Positions 8,934 to 17,243 of a DNA stretch of 64,000 bases are shown piece after piece. The translations under genes and the position numbers were made by a program. The notes beneath the pieces were generated by a model. That model searched no databases. It saw only the letters and a list, made by a program, of their open reading frames with translations, and was not told the origin of the DNA. Where the stretch lies: the NCBI GenBank assembly GCA_934294885.1, contig CAKRAK010000005.1, forward strand, positions 35,513 through 99,512. Direction: 5' to 3'. Positions within the stretch are counted from its first letter, which is position 1; each line of letters starts with the position of its first letter. The DNA is from an uncultured Lachnospiraceae bacterium. Lineage in GTDB: Bacteria > Bacillota > Clostridia > Lachnospirales > Lachnospiraceae.

Positions 8934-9056
8934 ATCTTCAAGGCGGAGTGAAATTCTCCACCGGCGGTGTTGGTATAGAGTGCCTGAGCCCGCAAGCCGT
9001 AAGGCAGGAACCAGTGAGATTCTGGTGCCGACAGTATAGTCTGGATGAAAGAGGAT
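8934..9056 (+). ncRNA. FMN riboswitch (RFN element)
   Basis: The conserved RFN blocks are recognisable: TCTTCAAGGCGGAGTGAAATT near the 5' end, CCACCGGCGGT, AGCCCGCAAGCC, CCAGTGAGATTCTGG and GCCGACAGTATAGTCTGGATG, closing with a GAAAGAGGATG that pairs back to the start. FMN binding normally favours a downstream terminator or hides the ribosome site of the riboflavin genes. Here a terminator hairpin at 9104-9143 supports transcription attenuation. Confidence 0.97.
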
Positions 9057-9103
9057 GGAATAGGAATTTGTCATGGAGACATGTGCAGATAAACAGAGAG
9101 GAT

Positions 9104-9143
9104 AAAGCTTTGAAGTATGGATATATTTCAAAGCTTTTTTTAC
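9104..9143 (+). terminator. Terminator downstream of the FMN riboswitch
   Basis: An 11-bp stem, AAAGCTTTGAA (9104-9114) with TTCAAAGCTTT (9127-9137), followed directly by more T residues. Its place about 50 bases after the RFN element and before the first rib gene fits the expression platform of the riboswitch. Confidence 0.85.
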
Positions 9144-9396
9144 GCGAAGCAACGAGCCAAGGTATGTGCTTGCACAATACTTTGGCGACTGCCGCGATAA
9201 CTTGCGAAAACCGCGAAGCACGTTTCGCATAGTATAGGCGAAGCAACGAGCCAAGGTACGTGCTTGCACGATACTTTGGCGACTGCCGCGATAACTTGCG
9301 AAACCCACAAAGAGCGTTTCGCATAGTATACGCGAAGCAACGAGCCAAGGTATGTGCTTGCACAATACTTTGGCGACTGCCGCGATAACTTGAGAA
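9144..9396 (+). repeat. Three tandem 94-bp repeats (third truncated) in the rib leader
   Basis: Copies start at 9144, 9238 and 9332, an exact 94-base period; the third breaks off near 9396. Each begins GCGAAGCAACGAGCC and holds two inverted repeats: GCCAAGGTA..GTGC with GCAC..ATACTTTGGC, and TGCGAAA with TTTCGCA. In copies 1 and 3 one pair of the first stem is T-A, in copy 2 it is C-G, a compensatory change. The array lies between the riboswitch terminator and ribD, so full-length rib mRNA would carry three stacked hairpin units. I see no copy elsewhere in the window. Confidence 0.9.
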
Positions 9397-9413
9397 AAGA
9401 CAGGTGTATCAGA

Positions 9414-10583
9414 ATGAATGATAAAAAGGATAATCGGGAAAAGTATATGTATCGTGCCATTGAACTGGCACAACTGGGACTTGGAAAAGTCAACCCCAAT
9501 CCATTAGTTGGAGCCGTTATCGTAAAGGATGGCAGGATTATCGCAGAGGGATATCATGCCAGATATGGAGAGCTGCATGCAGAACGGAATGCATTTCAGA
9601 ATTTAAAGCACAAAGAGGATGCAAAGGGAGCAGAATTATATGTAACATTAGAACCGTGTTGTCATTACGGAAAACAGCCTCCATGTACAGAGGCAATTAT
9701 TGAACATGGGATTTCCACGGTGTATGTAGGTTCCAATGACCCTAATTCTTTGGTGGCGGGAAAAGGGATTCAGCAGCTAAGGGATGCAGGGATAAAGGTT
9801 GTTACCGAGTTTATGAAGGAAGAATGTGATGCGCTAAATCCGGTATTTTTCCATTACATTACAACCAAGACCCCCTATGTGGTCATGAAGTATGCCATGA
9901 CACTGGATGGTAAAATTGCGACTCATACCGGACATTCCCGCTGGGTATCCGGAGAAGCCTCCAGAGCAAGAGTGCATGAAACAAGAAATGCATTGTCTGG
10001 TATTATGGTTGGTATTGGAACGGTATTAAATGATAATCCGTTACTGACCTGTCGTATGGAAGGGGGAACGAATCCCACAAGGATTGTATGTGATACCAAA
10101 TTAAGAATCCCGCTGTCCAGCCAAATCATAGATACGGCAGATGAGGTGCCAACCATTGTAGCAACAACTGCACCCCATCCCGAATATAAAAGATTCTGGA
10201 ATGAAGAAAAGGCATTTCTGGAAAAAAATAATGTTACGGTTTTGGTGGTAAAAGAAAAAAATAACCGGATTGATTTACAGGATCTTATGATAGAGCTTGG
10301 AAAATTAAAGATAGACAGTATATTAATCGAAGGCGGTTCGGCTTTGAATTATTCAGCACTACAGGCCGGTATCGTGAATCGGATAGAGGCGTATGTTGCA
10401 CCTAAAATATTCGGAGGGGTGGGATTTTTCACTCCTGTGGGTGGTGAGGGTGTTGAACTTGCTACAGATGCGTTAAAAGTAAAATTCGTGTCGGCAAAAC
10501 CCGTTGGAGAGGATATTCTTTTAACCTATGATGTAGAAAAGAAGATAGAAGAAATTTCAGAAGATAAGAAAGAGGAGGTATGA
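9414..10583 (+). CDS. ribD: Bifunctional riboflavin biosynthesis protein RibD (deaminase/reductase)
   Basis: Carries out deamination and side-chain reduction of the pyrimidine intermediate in riboflavin synthesis. The N-terminal deaminase domain (about 10-145) has the zinc motifs HAE (55-57) and PCCHYGKQPPC (81-91). The C-terminal NADPH-dependent reductase domain (about 150-385) starts with TPYVVMKYAMTLDGKIAT. Start set at 9414: the family N-terminus follows and AGGTG lies 8-9 bases upstream; the frame open from 9354 merely runs through the third tandem repeat. First gene under the FMN riboswitch; its stop touches the next gene. Confidence 0.95.
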   Translation: MNDKKDNREKYMYRAIELAQLGLGKVNPNPLVGAVIVKDGRIIAEGYHARYGELHAERNAFQNLKHKEDAKGAELYVTLEPCCHYGKQPPCTEAIIEHGISTVYVGSNDPNSLVAGKGIQQLRDAGIKVVTEFMKEECDALNPVFFHYITTKTPYVVMKYAMTLDGKIATHTGHSRWVSGEASRARVHETRNALSGIMVGIGTVLNDNPLLTCRMEGGTNPTRIVCDTKLRIPLSSQIIDTADEVPTIVATTAPHPEYKRFWNEEKAFLEKNNVTVLVVKEKNNRIDLQDLMIELGKLKIDSILIEGGSALNYSALQAGIVNRIEAYVAPKIFGGVGFFTPVGGEGVELATDALKVKFVSAKPVGEDILLTYDVEKKIEEISEDKKEEV

Positions 10584-10585
10584 TT

Positions 10586-10888
10586 ATGGTTAAGCATATG
10601 ATTATTTGGACATTAAAGGAAACGTTATCAGAGGAAGAAAAGAAGACGGTAAGGGAAGGCATAAAAGAAGGTCTGGAAGGTCTGACCGGAAAAATTGAGG
10701 GCTTGTTGGAAATCAAGGTTCATATAGACGGACTTTCTTCCTCCAACACAGATCTTATGCTGGAAAGCAGCTTTGAAAGCTTCGAGGCGTTGAAGGGATA
10801 TTCCGGTCATCCGGCTCATGTAGCGGTTGCAAATGAAAAAGTACGTCCGTATACACAAATCCGCAGCTGCTTTGATTATGAAGTGTAG
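10586..10888 (+). CDS. Dabb (stress-responsive alpha/beta barrel) domain protein
   Basis: A 100-residue protein starting MVKHMIIWTLKE, typical of the dimeric ferredoxin-like Dabb family, with the later pattern SFESFEALKGYSGHPAHVAVANEKVRPY. Family members are often of unknown function. Start placed at 10586, seven bases after AGGAGG (10573-10578); an ATG at 10580 would be too close to that site and would overlap the ribD stop. It lies inside the riboflavin operon between ribD and ribE, so it is presumably FMN-regulated. A role in handling flavins or intermediates is inference from position only. Confidence 0.8.
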   Translation: MVKHMIIWTLKETLSEEEKKTVREGIKEGLEGLTGKIEGLLEIKVHIDGLSSSNTDLMLESSFESFEALKGYSGHPAHVAVANEKVRPYTQIRSCFDYEV

Positions 10889-10938
10889 TGACCGGATCAG
10901 GAAAGTCAGATTGAGATAAGGCAGGTAGAAGAGATAGA

Positions 10939-11595
10939 ATGTTTACAGGTATTGTTGAAGAATTAGGAACGGTAGTTTCCATCAGTAAGGGTACAAAATC
11001 CTCGAAACTGACATTACAGGGTGATGTCATTTTTGAGGACATGAAGCTGGGAGATTCCATTGCGGTAAATGGAGTCTGTCTTACGGTTACGGAAAAAACA
11101 GCAAACACCTTTACGGTAGATGTAATGGCGGAAACATTACGAAGGTCTTCCCTTGGCAATTTGTCAAAGGGAGGAAAAGTAAATATGGAGCGTGCCATGG
11201 CAGCAAACGGCAGGTTTGGAGGACATATCGTAAGCGGACATATAGACGGAACCGGAACCATTGAAAGCTTTGTTCAGGAGGATAATGCCACATGGGTGAC
11301 GATTACAACCTCCGGTAAAATTTTAAAATATATAATTGAGAAAGGTTCCATTACAATTGATGGTATATCCTTAACGGTGGCGTATGTGGATAACAGATGC
11401 TTTAAAGTGTCGCTGATTCCTCATACAGCAGCCAATACAACGTTGCTTATGAAAAAGGCTGGAGATATTGTTAACTTAGAGAATGATATTATCGGAAAAT
11501 ATGTAGATAAGCTGTTAGGATATCAGGGAGAAGAGGAATCCGGAACATCTTCAAAGGTGTCCATGAATTTCCTTGCAGAGAATGGTTTTATCTAA
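10939..11595 (+). CDS. ribE: Riboflavin synthase alpha subunit
   Basis: Dismutates two 6,7-dimethyl-8-ribityllumazine molecules to riboflavin and the pyrimidine precursor. The product, 218 residues, shows the duplicated lumazine-binding barrel: MFTGIVEELG at the start with SIAVNGVCLTVTE (about 34-46), and a second half with GHIVSGHIDGTGTI and GSITIDGISLTVA (about 138-150). The length is normal for the trimeric enzyme. It is third in the riboflavin operon, about 50 bases after the Dabb gene, with a GATAGA-type weak ribosome site before the ATG. Confidence 0.95.
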   Translation: MFTGIVEELGTVVSISKGTKSSKLTLQGDVIFEDMKLGDSIAVNGVCLTVTEKTANTFTVDVMAETLRRSSLGNLSKGGKVNMERAMAANGRFGGHIVSGHIDGTGTIESFVQEDNATWVTITTSGKILKYIIEKGSITIDGISLTVAYVDNRCFKVSLIPHTAANTTLLMKKAGDIVNLENDIIGKYVDKLLGYQGEEESGTSSKVSMNFLAENGFI

Positions 11596-11659
11596 TCGGT
11601 AGTGTAATGGAATTAAGAGAAGTGAATTATCAAAGTGAAAGCAGACAAGGAGGATAACG

Positions 11660-12862
11660 ATGTTAGAATTTAATACAACAGAAGAGTTGTTAGAAGAATT
11701 AAAAGCAGGAAAGGTTATTGTGATTTTAGATGATGAAAACCGTGAAAATGAAGGTGATGTGATTTGTGCCGCACAGTTTGCAACGACAGAAAATGTGAAC
11801 TTTATGGCAAGCTATGCAAAGGGATTGATCTGTATGCCTATGGATGCAAGCTATACGGATAAATTGCATCTGCCACAAATGTGTCTTACCAATACAGACA
11901 ATCATTGCACTGCTTTTTCCGTTTCCGTTGACCATGTAGATACGACAACAGGAATTTCCGCTTATGAAAGAGGCATTACTGCCAGAAAATTTGTGGAAGA
12001 CGATGCAAAACCGGAGGATTTCAGAAGACCGGGACATATGTTCCCATTAGAGGCTCGTCCGGGTGGCGTGATTGAAAGAGACGGACATACGGAGGCAACG
12101 GTGGATTTATGTAAGCTTGCAGGATTAAAGCCGGTAGGCTTGTGCTGTGAGATTATGCGTGATGACGGTATGATGGCGAGAAAGGAAGATTTACTTGCAT
12201 TTGCAAAAAAGCATAATTTAAAAATCGGAACTATTAAAGACCTGATTCAGTATCGGAAAGAACATGAAGTGTTTGTGGAATGTGTTGCCAGTGCAAAGAT
12301 GCCGACCCGCTACGGGGAATTTACAATTTACGGATATGTAAATAAGTTAAACGGAGAACATCATGTTGCTTTAGTAAAGGGAGATATTACAGATGGAAAG
12401 CCGGTTTTATGCAGAGTGCATTCGGAATGTCTGACCGGTGATGCATTGGGCTCTGCACGATGCGATTGCGGACAACAGTATGATGCCGCAATGAAAATGA
12501 TCGCAAAAGAGGGCAGAGGTGTACTTTTGTATCTTCGTCAGGAGGGCAGAGGAATCGGTTTGATCAACAAGATTCGTGCGTACCAGCTGCAGGATCAGGG
12601 CTTGGATACTGTGGAAGCCAATCTTGAATTGGGATTTCCGGAGGATGCAAGGGATTATACGATTGGAACACAGATTCTTGTAGACCTTGGTGTAAAGGAG
12701 CTTCGCCTTATGACCAATAATCCATTAAAGGTATATGGGTTAGAGGGGTACGGTTTGTCTATCGTAGAGCGGGTTCCGATTGTAATGGAGCCGGGCAAAT
12801 ATGATGCCTTTTATTTGAAAACAAAGCAGGAGAAAATGGGACACATTTTAAATTACAAATAA
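11660..12862 (+). CDS. ribBA: Bifunctional 3,4-dihydroxy-2-butanone-4-phosphate synthase / GTP cyclohydrolase II
   Basis: Supplies both precursors of riboflavin. The RibB half (1-200) contains DDENRENEGD (24-33) and GHTEATVDL (about 142-150). The RibA half (about 205-400) has the zinc cysteines in CLTGDALGSARCDCG (Cys257, 268, 270) and the GTP-binding RQEGRGIGL. AGGAGG-type site (CAAGGAGG) 6-7 bases before the ATG. It is the last gene of the operon visible here: the lumazine synthase gene ribH, usually the neighbour of ribBA, is not present before the next unrelated gene. Confidence 0.97.
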   Translation: MLEFNTTEELLEELKAGKVIVILDDENRENEGDVICAAQFATTENVNFMASYAKGLICMPMDASYTDKLHLPQMCLTNTDNHCTAFSVSVDHVDTTTGISAYERGITARKFVEDDAKPEDFRRPGHMFPLEARPGGVIERDGHTEATVDLCKLAGLKPVGLCCEIMRDDGMMARKEDLLAFAKKHNLKIGTIKDLIQYRKEHEVFVECVASAKMPTRYGEFTIYGYVNKLNGEHHVALVKGDITDGKPVLCRVHSECLTGDALGSARCDCGQQYDAAMKMIAKEGRGVLLYLRQEGRGIGLINKIRAYQLQDQGLDTVEANLELGFPEDARDYTIGTQILVDLGVKELRLMTNNPLKVYGLEGYGLSIVERVPIVMEPGKYDAFYLKTKQEKMGHILNYK

Positions 12863-12981
12863 TAAATGGATATTATAGGCAGAGATGATAAAATGTTGGC
12901 AATTACTTTTCGTATATGTTAATATAATTGTATATGTTTACTTTTCGAATACAAAAATACGGAAGAAAAAGAGGTAGTGGT

Positions 12982-15909
12982 ATGAGAATAGGTTTGGACG
13001 TAGGTTCAACTACATTAAAATGTGTTGTTTTAGACGATAGTGATCAGATTGTATATAAGGATTATCAAAGACATTTTTCTCAGATTACAACGAAAACCGT
13101 TGGAATGCTTGAAGATATTATGAACAAATTCCCGGACGAAGAAAATATGAGTCTTTGCATTTCCGGTTCTGCCGGCATGGGTATTGCCGATGATCTTGGA
13201 ATCCCTTTTGAACAGGAGGTGTATGCCACCCGTGTAGCGGTGAATAAAGTAATTCCCGGTACCGATGTTGTAATTGAGCTTGGTGGAGAAGATGCAAAGA
13301 TTTTGTTTTTAACAGATGGATTAGAGGTTCGTATGAATGGTTCCTGCGCAGGTGGAACGGGAGCTTTTATTGATCAGATGGCGACCCTTTTGAATATGGA
13401 AGCCGGAGAGATGAATGAAGCAGCAAAGCATTATGAAAAGATTTATACCATAGCCAGCCGTTGTGGTGTTTTTGCCAAGTCAGATGTGCAGCCCCTCTTA
13501 AATCAGGGTGCACAGAAGAATGATATTGCAGCCAGTATTTTCTATGCAGTAGTGAATCAGACTATCGCAGGTCTTGCACAGGGACGTGAGATTGAAGGGA
13601 AGGTTGTATATTTAGGAGGTCCTCTTACGTTTTTGTCAGAGCTTCGTAAGGCATTTGACCATACATTAAAGCTTGAGGGAATTGCACCGGATAATTCCTT
13701 ATACTTTGTTGCAATGGGTGCGGCTCTTAAAAAGGAGACCAAATCCTTTGATTTGAAGGAACTGCAGGAGGCTGTAAAGAATTATACCGCTTCCGGTGGA
13801 TATGCAAGCTGTAAACCTCTTTTTACCTCGGAGGATGAGTATCAGCAGTTTATAGACCGTCATAAAAAGAATTCCGACCATATTAAGAATGTGGATACCT
13901 TAAAGGGTTCTGCATTTTTAGGTATTGATGCCGGTTCTACAACAGTAAAGGCGGTTGTTACAGACGAGGATGCCAATATTCTTTGTTCGGAATATTTGCC
14001 AAATGGTGGCAATCCGGTTCCGATCATTAAGGCATTTTTGGAAAAATTATACAAACAATACCCGGATATTCATATAGAAGCATCTGCGGTAACCGGATAC
14101 GGTGAAGAGATGATCATGAATGCCTTTGGTGTTGATTTCGGTATTGTAGAAACGGTGGCGCATTTTACGGCTGCGAAAAAGTTCCAGCCGGATGTGGATT
14201 TTATTATTGATATTGGTGGTCAGGATATCAAATGCTTCCAAATTAGAAATAACGCAATCGACAATATTTTCTTAAATGAAGCATGCTCTTCCGGTTGTGG
14301 TTCTTTCTTACAGACCTTCGCGGGAGCTTTAGGATATCCGATTGATAAGTTTGCAAAATTAGGTTTGTTTGCCGACCGGCCTGTAGACTTAGGTTCCAGA
14401 TGTACCGTATTTATGAATTCCTCTGTAAAACAGGCACAAAAGGATGGCGCAACGATTGAGAATATATCAGCGGGTCTGTCTATCTCGGTTGTTAAGAATG
14501 CGTTGTATAAGGTAATCCGTGCGGCCTCTGCAAGTCAGTTAGGGGAGCATATTGTAGTACAGGGTGGAACTTTCTTAAATAACGCTGTTTTGCGTGCCTT
14601 TGAACAGGAAATCGGACATGATGTTGTACGTCCTGAAATGGCGGGAATTATGGGAGCTTACGGTGCTGCATTATATGCAAAGGAAAACAGTACCGGAAAG
14701 AGCACGATTATTCAGGCAGATGAATTGGCAGAATTTAAGCATGATATCACAATGACAACCTGTAACGGATGTAATAATCACTGCAAATTAACGATTAATA
14801 CCTTTGCCAACGGAAGACGTTTTATCAGTGGCAATCGCTGTGACAAGCCTACCGCAAAGAAGGTGGAAGGTAATCGTTATGATTTATATGAATATAAGCT
14901 TCGGTTATTGGATGAATATCGGAAGTCTGACATTCCGAAAGAAATGTCAAAGGGAACCATAGGAATCCCAATGGGACTGAATATGTATGAGCTGCTTCCG
15001 TTTTGGTTTACATTATTTACTAAGCTTGGTTTTAATGTAGTGACCTCTCCGAATTCAAGCAGAAGTCTTTACTTAAGCGGACAACATACCATTCCGTCGG
15101 ATACGGTTTGTTTCCCTGCAAAGCTGATGCATGGACATATCGAGTATCTTTTGAAGGAAGACGTAGATGCAATCTTTTATCCATGCTTAAGCTATAATCT
15201 GGATGAAGGTTTAGGTGATAATCATTATAACTGTCCGGTTGTTGCATATTATCCGGAGGTGCTTTCTGCCAATGTAAAGGCACTTCGGGATGTAAAATTT
15301 ATTTATGATTATTTGGGAATCCATCGTAGAAAGGATTTTACGAAGAAATTCCATGAATTGTTAAACCGATATTTTGGTGAATTTAAGTTTTCGGAGGTTT
15401 CCGTTGCTTGTAATTATGCGTATCAGGAATATGAAAAGCATATGCACCTTGTTCGTATGGAAGGCAAGAAATATCTGCGCCTTGCAAAGGAAGAGGGCAA
15501 ACCGGTTATTGTTCTTGCCGGTCGTCCGTATCATCTTGATCCGGAGATTAACCATGGAATCAATAAGTTAATCTGTGATTTGGGTGCTGCGGTTATAACG
15601 GAAGATTCCATATCGGATATTGCAAATCATCCAAAGACAAAAGTCTTGAATCAGTGGATGTATCATTCCAGAATGTATGCGGCAGCACAGTTTGTAGCAG
15701 ATGCGAAGGATCCGGCACTGAATCTGGTTCAGTTGGTATCCTTTGGCTGTGGTGTAGATGCCATTACAACAGATGAGGTTCGCCGGATACTGGAGGAACA
15801 GGGAAAAATATATACTCAGATAAAGATAGATGAAATTACAAATCTTGGCGCAGTTAAGATCAGACTTCGTAGTTTATTTGCTGCTTCAGGACAGAAAGGA
15901 GAGAAGTAA
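12982..15909 (+). CDS. Tandem BadF/HgdC-type ATPase, 2-hydroxyacyl-CoA dehydratase activase-like
   Basis: 975 residues with two ASKHA-fold activase domains. The first (1-260) begins IGLDVGSTTLK and has Cys122 (NGSCAGGTGA) and Cys161 (SRCGVF). The second (about 311-580) begins LGIDAGSTTVK with Cys435 (NEACSSGCG) and Cys474 (SRCTVF). These cysteine pairs are those that bridge a [4Fe-4S] cluster in HgdC. A cysteine-rich TCNGCNNHC segment and a DUF2229-like region follow. Start set at 12982 with AGAGGT about 7 bases upstream; the longer frame has no site. Two bases later a dehydratase-like gene follows. The substrate of this family is generally unknown. Confidence 0.85.
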   Translation: MRIGLDVGSTTLKCVVLDDSDQIVYKDYQRHFSQITTKTVGMLEDIMNKFPDEENMSLCISGSAGMGIADDLGIPFEQEVYATRVAVNKVIPGTDVVIELGGEDAKILFLTDGLEVRMNGSCAGGTGAFIDQMATLLNMEAGEMNEAAKHYEKIYTIASRCGVFAKSDVQPLLNQGAQKNDIAASIFYAVVNQTIAGLAQGREIEGKVVYLGGPLTFLSELRKAFDHTLKLEGIAPDNSLYFVAMGAALKKETKSFDLKELQEAVKNYTASGGYASCKPLFTSEDEYQQFIDRHKKNSDHIKNVDTLKGSAFLGIDAGSTTVKAVVTDEDANILCSEYLPNGGNPVPIIKAFLEKLYKQYPDIHIEASAVTGYGEEMIMNAFGVDFGIVETVAHFTAAKKFQPDVDFIIDIGGQDIKCFQIRNNAIDNIFLNEACSSGCGSFLQTFAGALGYPIDKFAKLGLFADRPVDLGSRCTVFMNSSVKQAQKDGATIENISAGLSISVVKNALYKVIRAASASQLGEHIVVQGGTFLNNAVLRAFEQEIGHDVVRPEMAGIMGAYGAALYAKENSTGKSTIIQADELAEFKHDITMTTCNGCNNHCKLTINTFANGRRFISGNRCDKPTAKKVEGNRYDLYEYKLRLLDEYRKSDIPKEMSKGTIGIPMGLNMYELLPFWFTLFTKLGFNVVTSPNSSRSLYLSGQHTIPSDTVCFPAKLMHGHIEYLLKEDVDAIFYPCLSYNLDEGLGDNHYNCPVVAYYPEVLSANVKALRDVKFIYDYLGIHRRKDFTKKFHELLNRYFGEFKFSEVSVACNYAYQEYEKHMHLVRMEGKKYLRLAKEEGKPVIVLAGRPYHLDPEINHGINKLICDLGAAVITEDSISDIANHPKTKVLNQWMYHSRMYAAAQFVADAKDPALNLVQLVSFGCGVDAITTDEVRRILEEQGKIYTQIKIDEITNLGAVKIRLRSLFAASGQKGEK

Positions 15910-15911
15910 GA

Positions 15912-17216
15912 ATGGACAATCTGAAAGAAAATGACGTAAATCATAACAGCTGCGGTTCAGGATTGTCAGCATCACCGGAACGGGTGTTGTTCACAAAGGA
16001 AATGAAAAAGGATTACACAATCCTGATTCCGGATATGTTACCGGTTCATTTTCGTTTGCTTCGAACGATTTTCACCCAGAATGGTTATAAGGTAGCCCTT
16101 TTAAAGAATACCGGAAGAAAAGTAGTGGATACGGGATTAAAATATGTACATAATGATACATGTTATCCGGCATTACTGGTAATTGGACAGATGATAAGTG
16201 CTCTTCAAAGCGGTAAATACGATGTGAATAAAACAGCATTGATCATTACTCAGACCGGTGGCGGATGCAGAGCTTCCAATTATATCCATTTGCTTCGTAA
16301 GGCATTGGTCAAAGCGGGACTTTCCCAGGTTCCGGTTATTTCTCTGAATGTATCCGGACTGGAAAGTAATCCGGGCTTTAAGCTGACATTGGAGATGATC
16401 TATCAGGCATTTATCGGGCTTGCTTATGGGGATTTGTTTATGCTGTTGAAGAACCAGACAAGATCCTATGAAGTGAATAAGGGAGATGCAGATAAAGTCA
16501 TTGATAAATGGTGTAAAATCTTATCCCAGCAATTCCGTCAGCGAAAGGGATATACCCCAAAGGGTGTAGAGAAAAACATGAAAGCAATCGTTGAGGATTT
16601 TGCAAAGATTCCCTTATCTGGTGAGAAGAAAACGAAGGTTGGAGTTGTTGGAGAAATCTATGTAAAATATTCCTCTATGGCAAACAACAATCTGGAAGAA
16701 TTTCTGGTTAGTCAGGATTGTGAGGTTATGGTGCCGGGTGTAATGGGCTTCATGATGTTCAAGGTAGATAACCGTATTGAGGATATTAATTTATATGGTG
16801 GTAATCCTGCCAAGAAGAAAGTGTGTCAGGCACTGATGAAGTATTGTAAGGTGTTAGAGGGTAATATCGTGGATGCTGTAACCAAGTACAGCGATTTTAC
16901 ACCTCCTGCAAAATATGAACATATTAAAGAACTGGTAACCGGTGTGGTTGGTCTTGGTAATAAGATGGGAGAAGGCTGGCTGTTAACGGCAGAGATGTTG
17001 GAATTGTCCGAATCCGGCTATGGAAATATCATCTGTGCACAGCCGTTTGGATGTCTGCCAAACCATATTGTGGGAAAGGGCATGGTAAGAAGGATTAAGG
17101 AAATATATCCAAATGCCAATATTGTTCCGATTGATTACGATCCGGGAGCAACAAAGGTTAATCAGGAGAATCGTATCAAATTAATGCTTTCTGTAGCGCG
17201 GGAAGAACAGGAATAA
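15912..17216 (+). CDS. 2-hydroxyacyl-CoA dehydratase D-component-like protein (second half of a split activase fusion)
   Basis: 434 residues, predicted cytoplasmic, with conserved cysteines in NDTCYPALLVIGQ, TQTGGGCRASNY and CAQPFGCLPNHIVGKGM, in the style of the HgdA/HgdB cluster-binding family. In many clostridia this region is, to my knowledge, the C-terminal part of one ~1400-residue protein with the activase; here it is a separate gene starting two bases after the previous stop, with GAGAAGTAAG serving as site. The pair almost certainly acts as one complex. No classical dehydratase substrate gene (CoA-transferase, acyl-CoA dehydrogenase) lies nearby, so the reaction is open. Confidence 0.8.
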   Translation: MDNLKENDVNHNSCGSGLSASPERVLFTKEMKKDYTILIPDMLPVHFRLLRTIFTQNGYKVALLKNTGRKVVDTGLKYVHNDTCYPALLVIGQMISALQSGKYDVNKTALIITQTGGGCRASNYIHLLRKALVKAGLSQVPVISLNVSGLESNPGFKLTLEMIYQAFIGLAYGDLFMLLKNQTRSYEVNKGDADKVIDKWCKILSQQFRQRKGYTPKGVEKNMKAIVEDFAKIPLSGEKKTKVGVVGEIYVKYSSMANNNLEEFLVSQDCEVMVPGVMGFMMFKVDNRIEDINLYGGNPAKKKVCQALMKYCKVLEGNIVDAVTKYSDFTPPAKYEHIKELVTGVVGLGNKMGEGWLLTAEMLELSESGYGNIICAQPFGCLPNHIVGKGMVRRIKEIYPNANIVPIDYDPGATKVNQENRIKLMLSVAREEQE

Positions 17217-17243
17217 TCAAAGATAAGAAAGGGGTGTTTTGTG

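Noticed and set aside
9144..9396. CRISPR-like array because of regular repeats
   Set aside because: The whole 94-base unit is repeated, including what would be spacers, and no cas genes are near.
8938..9499. Several minus-strand and plus-strand open frames of 77-197 codons across the rib leader
   Set aside because: They run through the riboswitch and the tandem repeats, have no ribosome sites, and their apparent internal protein repeats merely reflect the 94-bp DNA repeat (94 is not a multiple of three, so frames shift).
11726..12037. Antisense open frames inside glnN, ribBA, topB, ABC and other long genes
   Set aside because: They lie opposite or out of frame to clearly conserved genes, lack ribosome sites and show no recognisable motif.
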